The translations under genes and the position numbers were made by a program. A DNA stretch of 64,000 nucleotides from Acidimicrobiales bacterium (GTDB lineage: Bacteria; Actinomycetota; Acidimicrobiia; Acidimicrobiales; Bog-793). Below are positions 15,584 through 23,138 of this stretch, piece by piece. The stretch lies in the NCBI GenBank assembly GCA_035533595.1, contig DATLTN010000065.1:1-64000 (forward strand), written 5' to 3'. The notes beneath the pieces were generated by a model that saw only the letters and a list, made by a program, of their open reading frames with translations, had not been told where the DNA came from and ran no database searches. Position 1 is the first letter of the stretch; every line of letters begins with the position of its first letter.

Positions 15584-16438
15584 CTACAGGCCGATCGCCT
15601 CGGCGAGCAGCTCGATCTGCTCCGGCTCGTACTCCGCCGGCGAGAGGCAGAGCACGTCGCAGCCGGCCGCGGCGAACGCCGCCATCTGCTCACGGATCTC
15701 CTCGCCGCTCGTCATCACGGGCCGCAGCGTCTGGGTCACTGACGAGGTGGCGTGCGCGGCGTTGTAGGCGCGGACGGCCTCGTCTGCCGCGGCCTCGGCC
15801 TTCGCGCCGAGTGCGTAGCGGGGCCCGTTCGCCAACAGCCGCGGGCGGCGGTCGCGCGACTCGGCCTCCCAGAGCTTTGCGAGCTCCTCCTTGGCCACGG
15901 TGAAGCCCTCGACGCCGCCCGAAGTCGGGCAGATCCACCCCGCGCCCCAGCGCGCGACTCGCTGCAGCACCGCGGGCGCGCGGCCCCCGAAGAGGATCGG
16001 CGGGCCGCCCGGCGTGTACGGGGCGGGGCCGACTTCGGGGAGCATCCCCCGCCAGATCGAGGTGATCCGCTCGAGCTGCGCGTCCATCAGCGCACCGCGG
16101 CGATGGAAGTCGACCCCCGACTCGGCATAGTCCTCGGCCCTCGACCCGACACCGAGGCCGAGCGTGAGCCGCCCCTCGGAGAAGTGGTCGAGCGTCGCCA
16201 CCTCACGGGCGAAGGCGAGGTGGTTGGCCCGCAGCGGAGAGAGGATCACCGAGGTGATGAGCTCGATCCGCTCGGTGCAGGCGGCCACCGCGGCGAAGGA
16301 GACCAGAGTCTCGAGGTCGGTCGTGATCATGCGGTCGCCCGAGGTGAGGATCTTGAAACCGGCACCCTCGGCGCGCCGCGCCCAGGTGATGACGCCCTTG
16401 GCGGGGAGGCTTGTGGGCAGGCTGACCGAGATCTCCAT
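15584..16438 (-). CDS. LLM-class (F420-type) oxidoreductase
   Basis: 284 residues, luciferase-like monooxygenase TIM barrel. Typical segments are MEISVSLPTS, LITSVILSPLRANHLAFAREVATLDHFSEGRLTLGLGVGSR and PPILFGGRAPAVLQRVARWGAGW. Actinobacterial members with LGVG and this spacing usually use cofactor F420 rather than FMN, but no specificity residue can be proven. GGAGGGAG precedes the ATG. The gene ends next to the left boundary of the 16.6-21.2 kb island. Confidence 0.85.
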   Translation of the reverse strand: MEISVSLPTSLPAKGVITWARRAEGAGFKILTSGDRMITTDLETLVSFAAVAACTERIELITSVILSPLRANHLAFAREVATLDHFSEGRLTLGLGVGSRAEDYAESGVDFHRRGALMDAQLERITSIWRGMLPEVGPAPYTPGGPPILFGGRAPAVLQRVARWGAGWICPTSGGVEGFTVAKEELAKLWEAESRDRRPRLLANGPRYALGAKAEAAADEAVRAYNAAHATSSVTQTLRPVMTSGEEIREQMAAFAAAGCDVLCLSPAEYEPEQIELLAEAIGL

Positions 16439-16622
16439 GATGCTCCCTCCGGTTCGGCGCGACCTTAAAGCCTGCGGGCCAACCCCGCGCCACGATCGTC
16501 TCGCCCGCGGCCGCAGCCACAAGCGCCCTCGAGGCTGCTCGGGCTCGGAACGCGCGCCGCCTGTCGACCTCGCAGTGATCCGCAGGGGCCCGAGGCGAGG
16601 CGACGACGGCTTCGTTTTTCGT

Positions 16623-16649
16623 CACTTTCTGCTACTTCCAGCGGAAGTG
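16623..16649. repeat. left 27-bp direct repeat (att-like)
   Basis: Begins CACTTTCTGCTAC and ends CAGCGGAAGTG, identical to 21185-21211 and in the same orientation. It includes an inner inverted repeat ACTTCC-AGC-GGAAGT that could be a recombinase core. Here it lies outside any gene and would be the displaced original 3' end of the Smr gene. Confidence 0.75.
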
Positions 16650-16754
16650 ACAGAGGCAGTCCGACAACGAGGCCGAGTCCGTAGAAGTGGCTCCTGACCA
16701 GGTAGTTTGATGGTCCACTGTTGACCGTTGGTGACCTCGAGTTTCCATGCTCGC

Positions 16755-16773
16755 GTGTCAGAACTGCGTCAAC
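16755..16773. repeat. left arm-type repeat candidate
   Basis: GTGTCAGA-act-GCGTCAAC lies 106 bp inside the left boundary. A close relative, with two GCGTCAGA units 11 bp apart, lies 46 bp inside the right boundary. Paired arm sites inside the ends are a feature of tyrosine-recombinase attachment sites. Confidence 0.3.
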
Positions 16774-17039
16774 GGGTGAGATGTCGCGGACGGCGCGGGG
16801 ATGCACGATGGATCACACGTGTATACGCGATAGGTGATACCTGCGAAGTCCCCTGACTGGTCGACCAAGAGGTCCGAGAATCGGTTCAGCGAGGGTTCAT
16901 CGCACAACCCCATCGGCTCCTCCCAGCGGAGCCGGCCCAGGGGCAAAGGGGGGCACACTCCCGAACCGGCCCGCCTAAGACCGACCGCCGTCGGCGAAAC
17001 TGCGCTGCTGGGGCGTCTTCGTCGGCGCCGGAGGTTTCG

Positions 17040-18308
17040 ATGCCGAGGGAAGAGAAAGACCTGAAGCGACTCGTTCGCGAGCGCATGTCACGGACGGGCG
17101 AGACCTACTCGACGGCGAGGTCCAATCTGTTCGCCAATCGCGACGCCACACAGCCAGCGATTGAGCTGGGTGACCTGTTCGTGTTGGCGCACGACCTGCC
17201 GATGGCAATTCGCCGTGTCCACGTGGCTACACGACAGACAAGTGGCCCGGGCGCTCGGGCAATGACCGAGGAACGTGAGCGGGCCCTCGGCCGCACATTC
17301 GTCCCGTCCGAGGGACGGACGAGGGTTCCCTCGAACCAGCCGAACTGGCACGGCGAAACGTGGATGGAACTCGACGCGCAGTCTTGGCGAGACCCGTTTT
17401 CGACCCTTCGTCCCGCGCGCTACCGGGAGGAGGGCGTCGGTGAGGGTCGCCGCGCAGCGCAGCTCTCGGGGATCGCAGCGACCGACGGCTCAATCTTCTG
17501 GTGGGAGAACGCCGACGGTCTCGGCAGCCGGTCGCTGGAGAACCGCAGCATGGCTCGTCCCGTGCATGCAGGTTGGGTGTGCGATTCCTCCTGGTCGAGC
17601 GAGCCAGGCAGCCTCGAAGTCGAGGCCGTCGGTGAGTACTCCGGCCGACCGGCGGCGACGGTCCTGTTCACGCCGATCGATTTCGAGCTCGTGCACGAAG
17701 CACCCCGGCCGCGAGCGGCGCGTGCCTTCGATCTCGGCAACGAGCATCGACTAATTATCGATCTTGCGACCGGCTGCACCCTGAGGCGCATCAACTACTA
17801 CCGGGGTGAGCCGATTCTCGAGAGGGAGGTCACCGATCTCGACTTCCCAGAGGCATTCGACGACGCACTGTTCGCGCCGCCGAGCGGCCGCGTGCTGCCG
17901 TCCACTCCTGGACCTCGCCACTACCGGCAATTGTCCGAGATTGTTGAGGCGGTGCCCTTCCAGGTCCTCGTCCCGCGGGTGCCGGAAGGCTGGCGTTTCA
18001 GCGGCGGAGCCGTCTTCGAGGAAGGAGACGGTCCTCCCCGCGTCGCCTTGATCTACATCAAAGGTCCGGGGGTGGGCTTCACCATCGCCGAGGCGCCCGT
18101 CGAGGCCGAGGAGCGACCAACGCACATCGACTGGATACCGGTCGAGCGCGATGGCCGCGTGGTCGAGATCTCGAGCGTCGACCCGACATCGTGTGTCCGC
18201 AATGTCCGAACGGTGGTGGGAGGCATCCGGGCCGAGATTCAGCCTTGCCCGCTGCAGCGGGAGGAGGCTGTGGAGCTCGCCCTCTCGCTCACTCCCGCCG
18301 AATCATGA
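17040..18308 (+). CDS. unfamiliar 422-residue protein, possible LolA/RseB-like fold
   Basis: 422 residues without signal peptide or membrane segment. The first ~30 residues (KDLKRLVRERMSRTGETYSTA) resemble a short basic segment seen in small actinobacterial proteins. The middle and C-terminal parts suggest beta-rich LolA/RseB-like and DUF4367-like folds: PAATVLFTP, LIIDLATGCTLRRINYYRGE, then VPRVPEGWRFSGGAVFEEGD. That comparison is by pattern only. GGAGG is five bases before the ATG. It is the first gene of the island, and its role is unknown; a cargo or defence-related function is possible but not shown. Confidence 0.6.
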   Translation: MPREEKDLKRLVRERMSRTGETYSTARSNLFANRDATQPAIELGDLFVLAHDLPMAIRRVHVATRQTSGPGARAMTEERERALGRTFVPSEGRTRVPSNQPNWHGETWMELDAQSWRDPFSTLRPARYREEGVGEGRRAAQLSGIAATDGSIFWWENADGLGSRSLENRSMARPVHAGWVCDSSWSSEPGSLEVEAVGEYSGRPAATVLFTPIDFELVHEAPRPRAARAFDLGNEHRLIIDLATGCTLRRINYYRGEPILEREVTDLDFPEAFDDALFAPPSGRVLPSTPGPRHYRQLSEIVEAVPFQVLVPRVPEGWRFSGGAVFEEGDGPPRVALIYIKGPGVGFTIAEAPVEAEERPTHIDWIPVERDGRVVEISSVDPTSCVRNVRTVVGGIRAEIQPCPLQREEAVELALSLTPAES

Positions 18309-18430
18309 CCGAGCGCCGCCGCGCTCGGGTGCACCGAGGAGCAGCCAACCGATTCAGGCCCATTCACTGTTGTGGGGCACCTCGGTGGTCGAGCGACAGT
18401 CGCGTTATCGGACTGGCCCGAGGGACCCGT

Positions 18431-18763
18431 TCAGCCGCTCGAAGCAACACCGAGAAAGACGACGACGGCCCGATTGAGCCGGACGATGTCGGCATCGGAA
18501 AGCTCGCCTATACGATCACCGAGCCGCGAACGACGGACCGTCGTGATCTTGTCGACCATGAGCCGGCACGCCTGGTTCAGCCCGTTGTCAGTGCCCGGCT
18601 CGATCTCCACCCGAAACAGTGGCGCCTCAGTGCGGTCAGTCGTAAACGGACATACCGTCACGGAGTCGGTATCGAACCTGTCGTCTTGGAGGACGACTGC
18701 TGGCCTCGGTTTGCCGGCGTAGTCACTGCCACCGGCGACGGTCCAGATCTCGCCTCGTCTCAC
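18431..18763 (-). CDS. PemK/MazF-family toxin
   Basis: 110 residues. MRRGEIWTVAGGSDYAGKPRPAVVLQDD is the hallmark N-terminus of MazF/PemK endoribonucleases, followed by VCPFTTDRTEAPLFRVEIEP and LMVDKITTVRRSRLG, which hold the conserved T/S and DK residues. It should cleave mRNA at short motifs and is neutralised by the upstream antitoxin. Its GTG start overlaps the antitoxin stop (GTGA), so the two are co-translated. Confidence 0.9.
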   Translation of the reverse strand: MRRGEIWTVAGGSDYAGKPRPAVVLQDDRFDTDSVTVCPFTTDRTEAPLFRVEIEPGTDNGLNQACRLMVDKITTVRRSRLGDRIGELSDADIVRLNRAVVVFLGVASSG

Positions 18764-18975
18764 TCCTCGGGCCAGAGCGACACCGAATCGACGAAAGCTT
18801 GGTCGTCAGCACTGTGCTCGCTCGCAGCGACAGCCCTCGCCTGGCGGTGCGCCTCTGCTGCGAATCCCGGAGCACGCACGTCAGGCACCCAGATCTGCAC
18901 GGGCCGCAGCCCCTGGGCACGCAAGCGCGCGCGGTGTTCAGCGACGCGATGTCTCGATGCACCTATTGGAGCCAT
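18760..18975 (-). CDS. MazE-type antitoxin (DUF3018-like)
   Basis: 71 residues. The sequence RVAEHRARLRAQGLRPVQIWVPDVRAPGFAAEAHRQ is characteristic of the DUF3018/MazE-like antitoxin family paired with MazF toxins. The N-terminal part should bind DNA and the C-terminal part the toxin. GGAGG four bases before the ATG supports this start over the long upstream extension. A 14-bp palindrome lies just upstream and probably mediates autoregulation. Confidence 0.85.
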   Translation of the reverse strand: MAPIGASRHRVAEHRARLRAQGLRPVQIWVPDVRAPGFAAEAHRQARAVAASEHSADDQAFVDSVSLWPEE

Positions 18976-18986
18976 GATGCCTCCTT

Positions 18987-19003
18987 CGTTACATGTAACG
19001 ATA
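18987..19003 (-). promoter_or_regulatory. toxin-antitoxin promoter/operator
   Basis: CGTTACATGTAACG (18987-19000) is a perfect 14-bp palindrome 11 bp before the antitoxin ATG. On the minus strand it overlaps a TATCGT -10 candidate (19003-18998), so a bound antitoxin or toxin-antitoxin complex would block initiation. Confidence 0.65.
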
Positions 19004-19207
19004 GCAGGCGTTCCGTCGGCACAGCGCGTCGCTGCACCCAATCCCGGCGTTACGAGGCGCTTTTGCGTCGGCAGTCGGAGCCGCGTCTGACTCCGCGCTC
19101 TACCGCCCGTCGCACCTCTCGTCTGCGCGGCGAGAAGCACAGATAGAAGAACGAGTGAGTGCATTGCTACGTCGGGTCAGCTCGTCTCTGACGATTTACA
19201 CCACCAC

Positions 19208-19221
19208 GGAGGCTGTCGCAC
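19208..19221. repeat. left terminal inverted repeat of the IS
   Basis: GGAGGCTGTCGCAC, 49 bp before the transposase ATG; reverse complement at 20798-20811. Confidence 0.85.
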
Positions 19222-19269
19222 GAATGCCTCGGTACTCGCGTTTTCCGAGGGCGCGCGAGACAATTGTCC

Positions 19270-20712
19270 ATGGCGATCAACTTGCGCGAAGCCGACCGCG
19301 ACCAGCTCTATCTGCTACCGCCGTCGGTCGCTGACTGGCTGCCCGAGGACCACTTCGCGTACTTCATTCTCGATGTCGTCGCGCAGTTCGACCTCACCGC
19401 GTTCTACGCGGGACTCCGTGAGGACGGCCGCGGCGGCGCGGCCTACGACCCAGCCACGGTCCTCGCCGCCTTGCTCTACGCCTACAGCGTCGGTGAGCGC
19501 TCCTCGCGACGGATCGAGCAGCGGCTCATAGAGGACGTCGCCTTCCGGGTCGTCGCCGCGAACCAGCAGTTCGACCACGCGACGCTCGCGCGCTTTCGTC
19601 GCCGACACGCCGATGCGCTCTGCGACCTGTTCGCTCAGGTGCTCGGACTCTGCGTCTCCGAAGGGCTCGTCATGTCGGGCGTGGTCTCGATCGATGGCAC
19701 GAAACTCGAGGCCAACGCGTCGCTGGCGGCAAACCGGACGCGCCGACAGCTCGCCGAGGAGGTCCTGGGCGAAGCAGAGCAGGTCGACCACGATGACGAC
19801 GAGCGACTGGGCGACGCCCGCGGCGACGAGCTTCCGGATCGCTGGCGACGTCGCGATGGCCGCCGGGCTCGCGTTGCCGAGGCGCTTCGCCAGCTCGACG
19901 AGGCCGACGCTTCGGACTATGAGTTCCGTCTCGCCGCCCGTGCACAAAAGGAGGCCGAGCTCGGGCACAAGCTCTCGGGCGCCAAGCCGTCACCAACGAG
20001 TGGCCGCGCGAAGGAACGGATCGCGAACCCGACCGATCCGGACTCCCGTCCGTTGCGCAGTCACGGCCACTTCATCCAGGGCTACAACGCGCAGGCCGCG
20101 GTCAGCGCTGACCAGGTCATCGTGGCCGCCGAGGTGACGAACGCCGCGAGCGACACGACGATGTTCATCCCGATGGTGCGCGCAACCGAGGAGAACCTCG
20201 CACGTGCCGGCGCTGCACCAGCCGCGACCTTCGCTGCCGACACCGGTTACTGGAATGTCGAGAACGTGACGATGGATGTCGACGCAGAGCTACTCGTCAC
20301 CCCGATGCCCGTGGTCAACGGCAATCTCGAACCTGGCGACACTCGGCTCGAGCTTCGGGAGGCAATCTTTGCTCGTGTCGAACGAGGCGAGCTCTCGCTC
20401 CCCGCAGCAGCAGTCGAGATGGACATCTCCGCGGCCTGGGCGTGGAGGTTGTTCACCAACCGGCAGCGGGGGCGAGGCGACCCCGCAGTGCTACGTAAAC
20501 AGATGCTCGAACGGCTCGACTCACCCGAAGGACGGCGCCGCTACGCGCTCCGGAAGGTGACGACCGAGCCGGTCTTCGGCAACATCAAAGCGAACCTCCG
20601 CTTCCGACGACTGTCGGGACGCGGCATCGTGCTTGCTACCAGCGAGTGGAGACTCATCTGCACCGTTCACAACCTCTTCAAGGTGCGAAATCACCGGCTC
20701 CGGATGGCTTGA
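19270..20712 (+). CDS. IS1182-family transposase
   Basis: 480 residues. The N-terminal DUF772/InsH domain starts NLREADRDQLYLLPPSVADWLPEDHFAYFILDVV. The DDE domain includes SIDGTKLEANAS (first Asp), FAADTGYW (second Asp) and the C-terminal EPVFGNIKANLRFRRLSGRG with the glutamate. The frame is intact, so the element may be active. A perfect palindrome (GACAATTGTC, 19259-19268) lies directly upstream of the ATG. The upstream TTG at 19264 is a possible alternative start. Confidence 0.93.
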   Translation: MAINLREADRDQLYLLPPSVADWLPEDHFAYFILDVVAQFDLTAFYAGLREDGRGGAAYDPATVLAALLYAYSVGERSSRRIEQRLIEDVAFRVVAANQQFDHATLARFRRRHADALCDLFAQVLGLCVSEGLVMSGVVSIDGTKLEANASLAANRTRRQLAEEVLGEAEQVDHDDDERLGDARGDELPDRWRRRDGRRARVAEALRQLDEADASDYEFRLAARAQKEAELGHKLSGAKPSPTSGRAKERIANPTDPDSRPLRSHGHFIQGYNAQAAVSADQVIVAAEVTNAASDTTMFIPMVRATEENLARAGAAPAATFAADTGYWNVENVTMDVDAELLVTPMPVVNGNLEPGDTRLELREAIFARVERGELSLPAAAVEMDISAAWAWRLFTNRQRGRGDPAVLRKQMLERLDSPEGRRRYALRKVTTEPVFGNIKANLRFRRLSGRGIVLATSEWRLICTVHNLFKVRNHRLRMA

Positions 20713-20797
20713 TCGGCGGCTATCGATGGATCCGACCCTGATCAGCGAGTGATGTCGCTCGAGTCATCCACGTTGAGGTCCGCACTGCTGTCCATCT

Positions 20798-20811
20798 GTG
20801 CGACAGCCTCC
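20798..20811. repeat. right terminal inverted repeat of the IS
   Basis: GTGCGACAGCCTCC, reverse complement of 19208-19221, 85 bp after the transposase stop. Confidence 0.85.
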
Positions 20812-21193
20812 ACGCGGGACGCGATCTCCGGGCGTCTGGGATACGCAACAACGAGTGCTTCCTAGCCCCCGAGGAGCCGGAGGATCCAGGCGCCGGCTCG
20901 ACTCCGCCAAGTCCGCGGTTTCTGGTCAGGCTGGCGCACGCGGCGACTGCGAGGTCGCGGCACACCTACGGGATAGACGGGGAAGCGCTGGTAGCGCCGA
21001 TAGTGACGAATACTTCCCGACACGTCCTGCAGGCTACCGACGACTAACCGTGGCGGAGGCCGCGTCCCGGCAGCGAGGATCGCACCCGGTCGGCAGTCGA
21101 CGAGGTGTTTCAATCCGCTGCGTCAGATCTGCGTCAGACTGGTGTCCCCGACCGACAAAAGAGCAGCTCGTAGCAGATTTTGGCCACTTTCTG
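20812..21193. other. 382-bp gene-poor right end of the island
   Basis: No gene recognised between the IS and the right boundary. It holds the two-unit GCGTCAGA repeat at 21120-21139 and part of the 27-bp repeat at 21185-21211. Composition is less GC-rich than the flank. Confidence 0.45.
21120..21139. repeat. right arm-type repeat candidate
   Basis: GCGTCAGA-tct-GCGTCAGA, two direct 8-bp units, 46 bp inside the right 27-bp repeat; related to 16755-16773 at the left end and in the same orientation. Confidence 0.3.
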
Positions 21194-21211
21194 CTACTTC
21201 CAGCGGAAGTG
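21185..21211. repeat. right 27-bp direct repeat (att-like), 3' end of Smr gene
   Basis: Identical to 16623-16649. On the minus strand it encodes the last residues of the Smr protein (HFRWK) and its TAG stop, then continues nine bases beyond it. This places the crossover at a gene 3' end that is regenerated on insertion. Confidence 0.75.
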
Positions 21212-21451
21212 GACGAACAGGCGGCCGAAGTTCTTCGAGTCCTTCTCGACCCGGTGGTAGAGCGCCTTGATCTCGGGCTCGTCGAGGAAGCGCAGCACGT
21301 GCTTCTTGAGGGCCCCGGAGCCCTTGCCGGGGATGATCTCGACCTCGCTCGCGTGGATGCGGACCGCCTCGTCGATGATCCCCCGCAGCGCGGCGTCGAT
21401 GTCGTGGCCGCGGTTGTAGATGTCGTGCAGGTCCAGCTTCAGCTTCGCCAC
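21194..21451 (-). CDS. Smr-domain (MutS2-type) protein
   Basis: 85 residues, a stand-alone Smr domain. DLHDIYNRGHDIDAALRGIIDEAV gives the conserved LDLH-type start, and the GKGSGALKKHVLRFL segment corresponds to the HGxGxG loop with His replaced by proline-lysine (IIPGKGSG). Such domains are nicking or RNA-cleaving nucleases in MutS2. The GTG at 21451 is chosen because longer starts would overlap the divergent CoA-transferase gene. Its 3' end forms the right island boundary. Confidence 0.75.
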   Translation of the reverse strand: MAKLKLDLHDIYNRGHDIDAALRGIIDEAVRIHASEVEIIPGKGSGALKKHVLRFLDEPEIKALYHRVEKDSKNFGRLFVHFRWK

Positions 21452-21546
21452 GCGACAAGTCTTCCCGCTCTCGGGCGTGCCCACCGCGAGGGTCGGAGGG
21501 GCACGCCCCTGAGCCGCGGGCGGTGCCCCGTTAGCATCCCGGCGCA

Positions 21547-22746
21547 ATGGCCCGCGTCCTCGAGCACATCAAGGTCCTCGACCTCTCGCGCGTGCTCGCC
21601 GGCCCCTACTGCACCCAGTTCCTCGGGGAGCTCGGCGCCGAGGTCGTGAAGGTCGAGCCGCCGGGTCACGGGGACGACACGCGGCTCTGGGGGCCTCCCT
21701 TCGTCGGCCCGGAGGACGCGCCGGAGTCGCTCTACTTCCTCTCGGCGAACCGCAACAAGAAGAGCGTCGTCATCGACCTGCAGCGCGCCGAGGGCCAGGA
21801 GATCATCCGCCGCCTCGCACAGGGCGCGGACATCGTCGTCGAGAACTTCCGCCCCGGGACCCTCGAGCGCTGGGGCCTCGACTACCCGGCGCTCGCCGCC
21901 CTGAACCCGCGCATCGTGCACGTCGCCATCTCGGGCTTCGGTCAGAGCGGTCGCTACCGCGACCGGCCCGGCTACGACCTCATCGCCCAGGGGATGGGCG
22001 GGCTGATGGCGGCGACCGGCGAGCCGGGCGGCGAGCCGGTGAAGATCGGCCTGCCGATCGCCGACCTGAACGCCGGCAACTGGGCGATCATCGGGGTGCT
22101 GATGGCGCTCTACGCCCGCGAGTCGACCGGCAGGGGCCAGTACCTCGACGTCTCGCTCCTCGAGGCGCAGCTGGCGCTGCATGTCTACGCCACCGGCCTG
22201 CACTTCTACCGAGACAGCTCGCCGGCGCCGATGGGGACCGCGCACCAGATCATCACCCCCTACCAGGCCTACCGCTGCAGCGACGGCGCGATCAACGTCG
22301 CCGTCGGCTCCGAGCGCCTCTGGCAGCAGTTCTGCGCAGCGCTCGGCCTCCCGATCGCCGACGACGAGCGCTTCTCCTCCAACGAGCGGCGCGTCGCCAA
22401 CCGCGATGCCCTCGCCGAGCTGCTCGAAGCGCGCTTCGCGAGCGGGACGCGCGCCGAGTTCCTCGAACGCCTCGTCGCCGCCGGGGTCCCCTGCGGTCCG
22501 ATCAACACCACCGGCGAGCTCTACGACGACCCCTGGGTCGCCGAGCGCGGCCAGCTCGTCCGCCTCGAGCACCCGACCGTCGGCGAGTACGTGGGGACCG
22601 GCTACCCGCTGGCGGGCGCCGGCGACCAGCTCGGGCCGAGCGGGCCGCCGCCGCTCCTTGGCGAGCACACGCGCGAGGTCCTCGCCACCCTCGGTTACGC
22701 CGAGGCGGCGATCGCCGGCCTCTACTCGGCGGGCGTCGTCGCCTAA
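21547..22746 (+). CDS. CaiB/BaiF family (class III) CoA-transferase
   Basis: 399 residues, full length. Family signatures: VLDLSRVLAGPYCTQFLGELGAEVVKVEPPGHGDDTR, NRNKKSVVIDLQRAEGQEI, ENFRPGTLERWGL, and ADLNAGNWAIIGVLMAL, which carries the catalytic aspartate (~173). Members transfer CoA between carboxylic acids (formyl-, succinyl-, carnitine-type donors). TAGCAT lies nine bases before the ATG, so the transcript is leaderless or nearly so. It ends in a 4-bp tail overlap with the opposing LapA-like gene. Confidence 0.92.
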   Translation: MARVLEHIKVLDLSRVLAGPYCTQFLGELGAEVVKVEPPGHGDDTRLWGPPFVGPEDAPESLYFLSANRNKKSVVIDLQRAEGQEIIRRLAQGADIVVENFRPGTLERWGLDYPALAALNPRIVHVAISGFGQSGRYRDRPGYDLIAQGMGGLMAATGEPGGEPVKIGLPIADLNAGNWAIIGVLMALYARESTGRGQYLDVSLLEAQLALHVYATGLHFYRDSSPAPMGTAHQIITPYQAYRCSDGAINVAVGSERLWQQFCAALGLPIADDERFSSNERRVANRDALAELLEARFASGTRAEFLERLVAAGVPCGPINTTGELYDDPWVAERGQLVRLEHPTVGEYVGTGYPLAGAGDQLGPSGPPPLLGEHTREVLATLGYAEAAIAGLYSAGVVA

Positions 22747-23126
22747 CCGGGTGGGCGCTCGCCGCGGCGGCGGGCGACGGCACGACCGAGGCGGCGGAAG
22801 GCGGCGACGTCCTCGACGCCGTGACGCTTGGCGAGGCGGCGCAGCACGAGGATCCGCACCGTGCCGATGATGAGGACGAGCACCGCGCCGACGAGCGCGG
22901 CGATGAGCAGCGCGAGGCCGAGGTCGAGCTGCGCGTGGAGGAAGAGGAAGGTGACGTGCACCGCCTTCGCGTTCTCCGCGATGAAGACGATCAGCGCCGC
23001 GAGGACGACCGCGCCGGCCCCCGCCCCGACCCAGGCGGCACCCGAACCGCTTTTCTCGATGCGGTGCGGCTGCGGCTCCGCGGGCAGCTCCGCCGCCGCG
23101 CCGCTCTCGATCTCGTCCTCGGCCAT
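22743..23126 (-). CDS. LapA-domain (DUF1049) membrane protein
   Basis: 127 residues. A charged N-terminus of ~30 residues, two transmembrane helices (GAGAVVLAALIVFIAENAKAV and LALLIAALVGAVLVLIIGTVRILVL) and a basic C-terminal tail. The FIAENAKAVHVTFLF stretch between the helices is the LapA signature. In proteobacteria LapA helps lipopolysaccharide assembly; the actinobacterial role is unknown. It follows the DUF4129 gene by 12 bp and may be the last gene of that operon. Confidence 0.75.
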   Translation of the reverse strand: MAEDEIESGAAAELPAEPQPHRIEKSGSGAAWVGAGAGAVVLAALIVFIAENAKAVHVTFLFLHAQLDLGLALLIAALVGAVLVLIIGTVRILVLRRLAKRHGVEDVAAFRRLGRAVARRRGERPPG

Positions 23127-23138
23127 CGCGCCTCCCCG

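Larger units (their letters stand above)
16439..17039. other. 601-bp gene-poor stretch containing the left island boundary
   Basis: No convincing gene. The part up to 16622 is chromosomal flank; the 27-bp direct repeat is at 16623-16649; the rest belongs to the island. At 16755-16773 is a short repeat (GTGTCAGA-act-GCGTCA) resembling one near the right end. GGAGG at 17029-17033 serves the gene at 17040. Confidence 0.5.
19208..20811 (+). mobile_element. IS1182-family insertion sequence
   Basis: 1,604 bp bounded by 14-bp perfect terminal inverted repeats (GGAGGCTGTCGCAC at the left, complement at the right), with three further matches in the next five positions. It holds one intact DDE transposase gene. 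No target duplication is obvious at the edges (CCAC left, ACGC right). The size fits the family. Confidence 0.85.
16623..21211. mobile_element. integrated accessory island (direct-repeat bounded, no integrase)
   Basis: A perfect 27-bp direct repeat marks both ends (16623-16649 and 21185-21211). The right copy carries the last codons and stop of the Smr-domain gene, so the element looks like an insertion into that gene's 3' end that restored it, as tyrosine-recombinase elements do. Cargo: a 422-residue protein, a MazEF-type pair and an IS1182 element. The genes use more AT-rich codons than their surroundings. No recombinase is present, so it is either a decayed element or mobilised in trans. 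Confidence 0.55.

Noticed and set aside
16758-16958. 66-residue minus-strand frame inside the island's left end
   Set aside because: No ribosome site, no similarity, and it overlaps the arm-type repeat; considered chance.
19204-20815. Target-site duplication of the IS1182 element
   Set aside because: Flanking tetranucleotides CCAC and ACGC do not match, and no longer duplication could be found.
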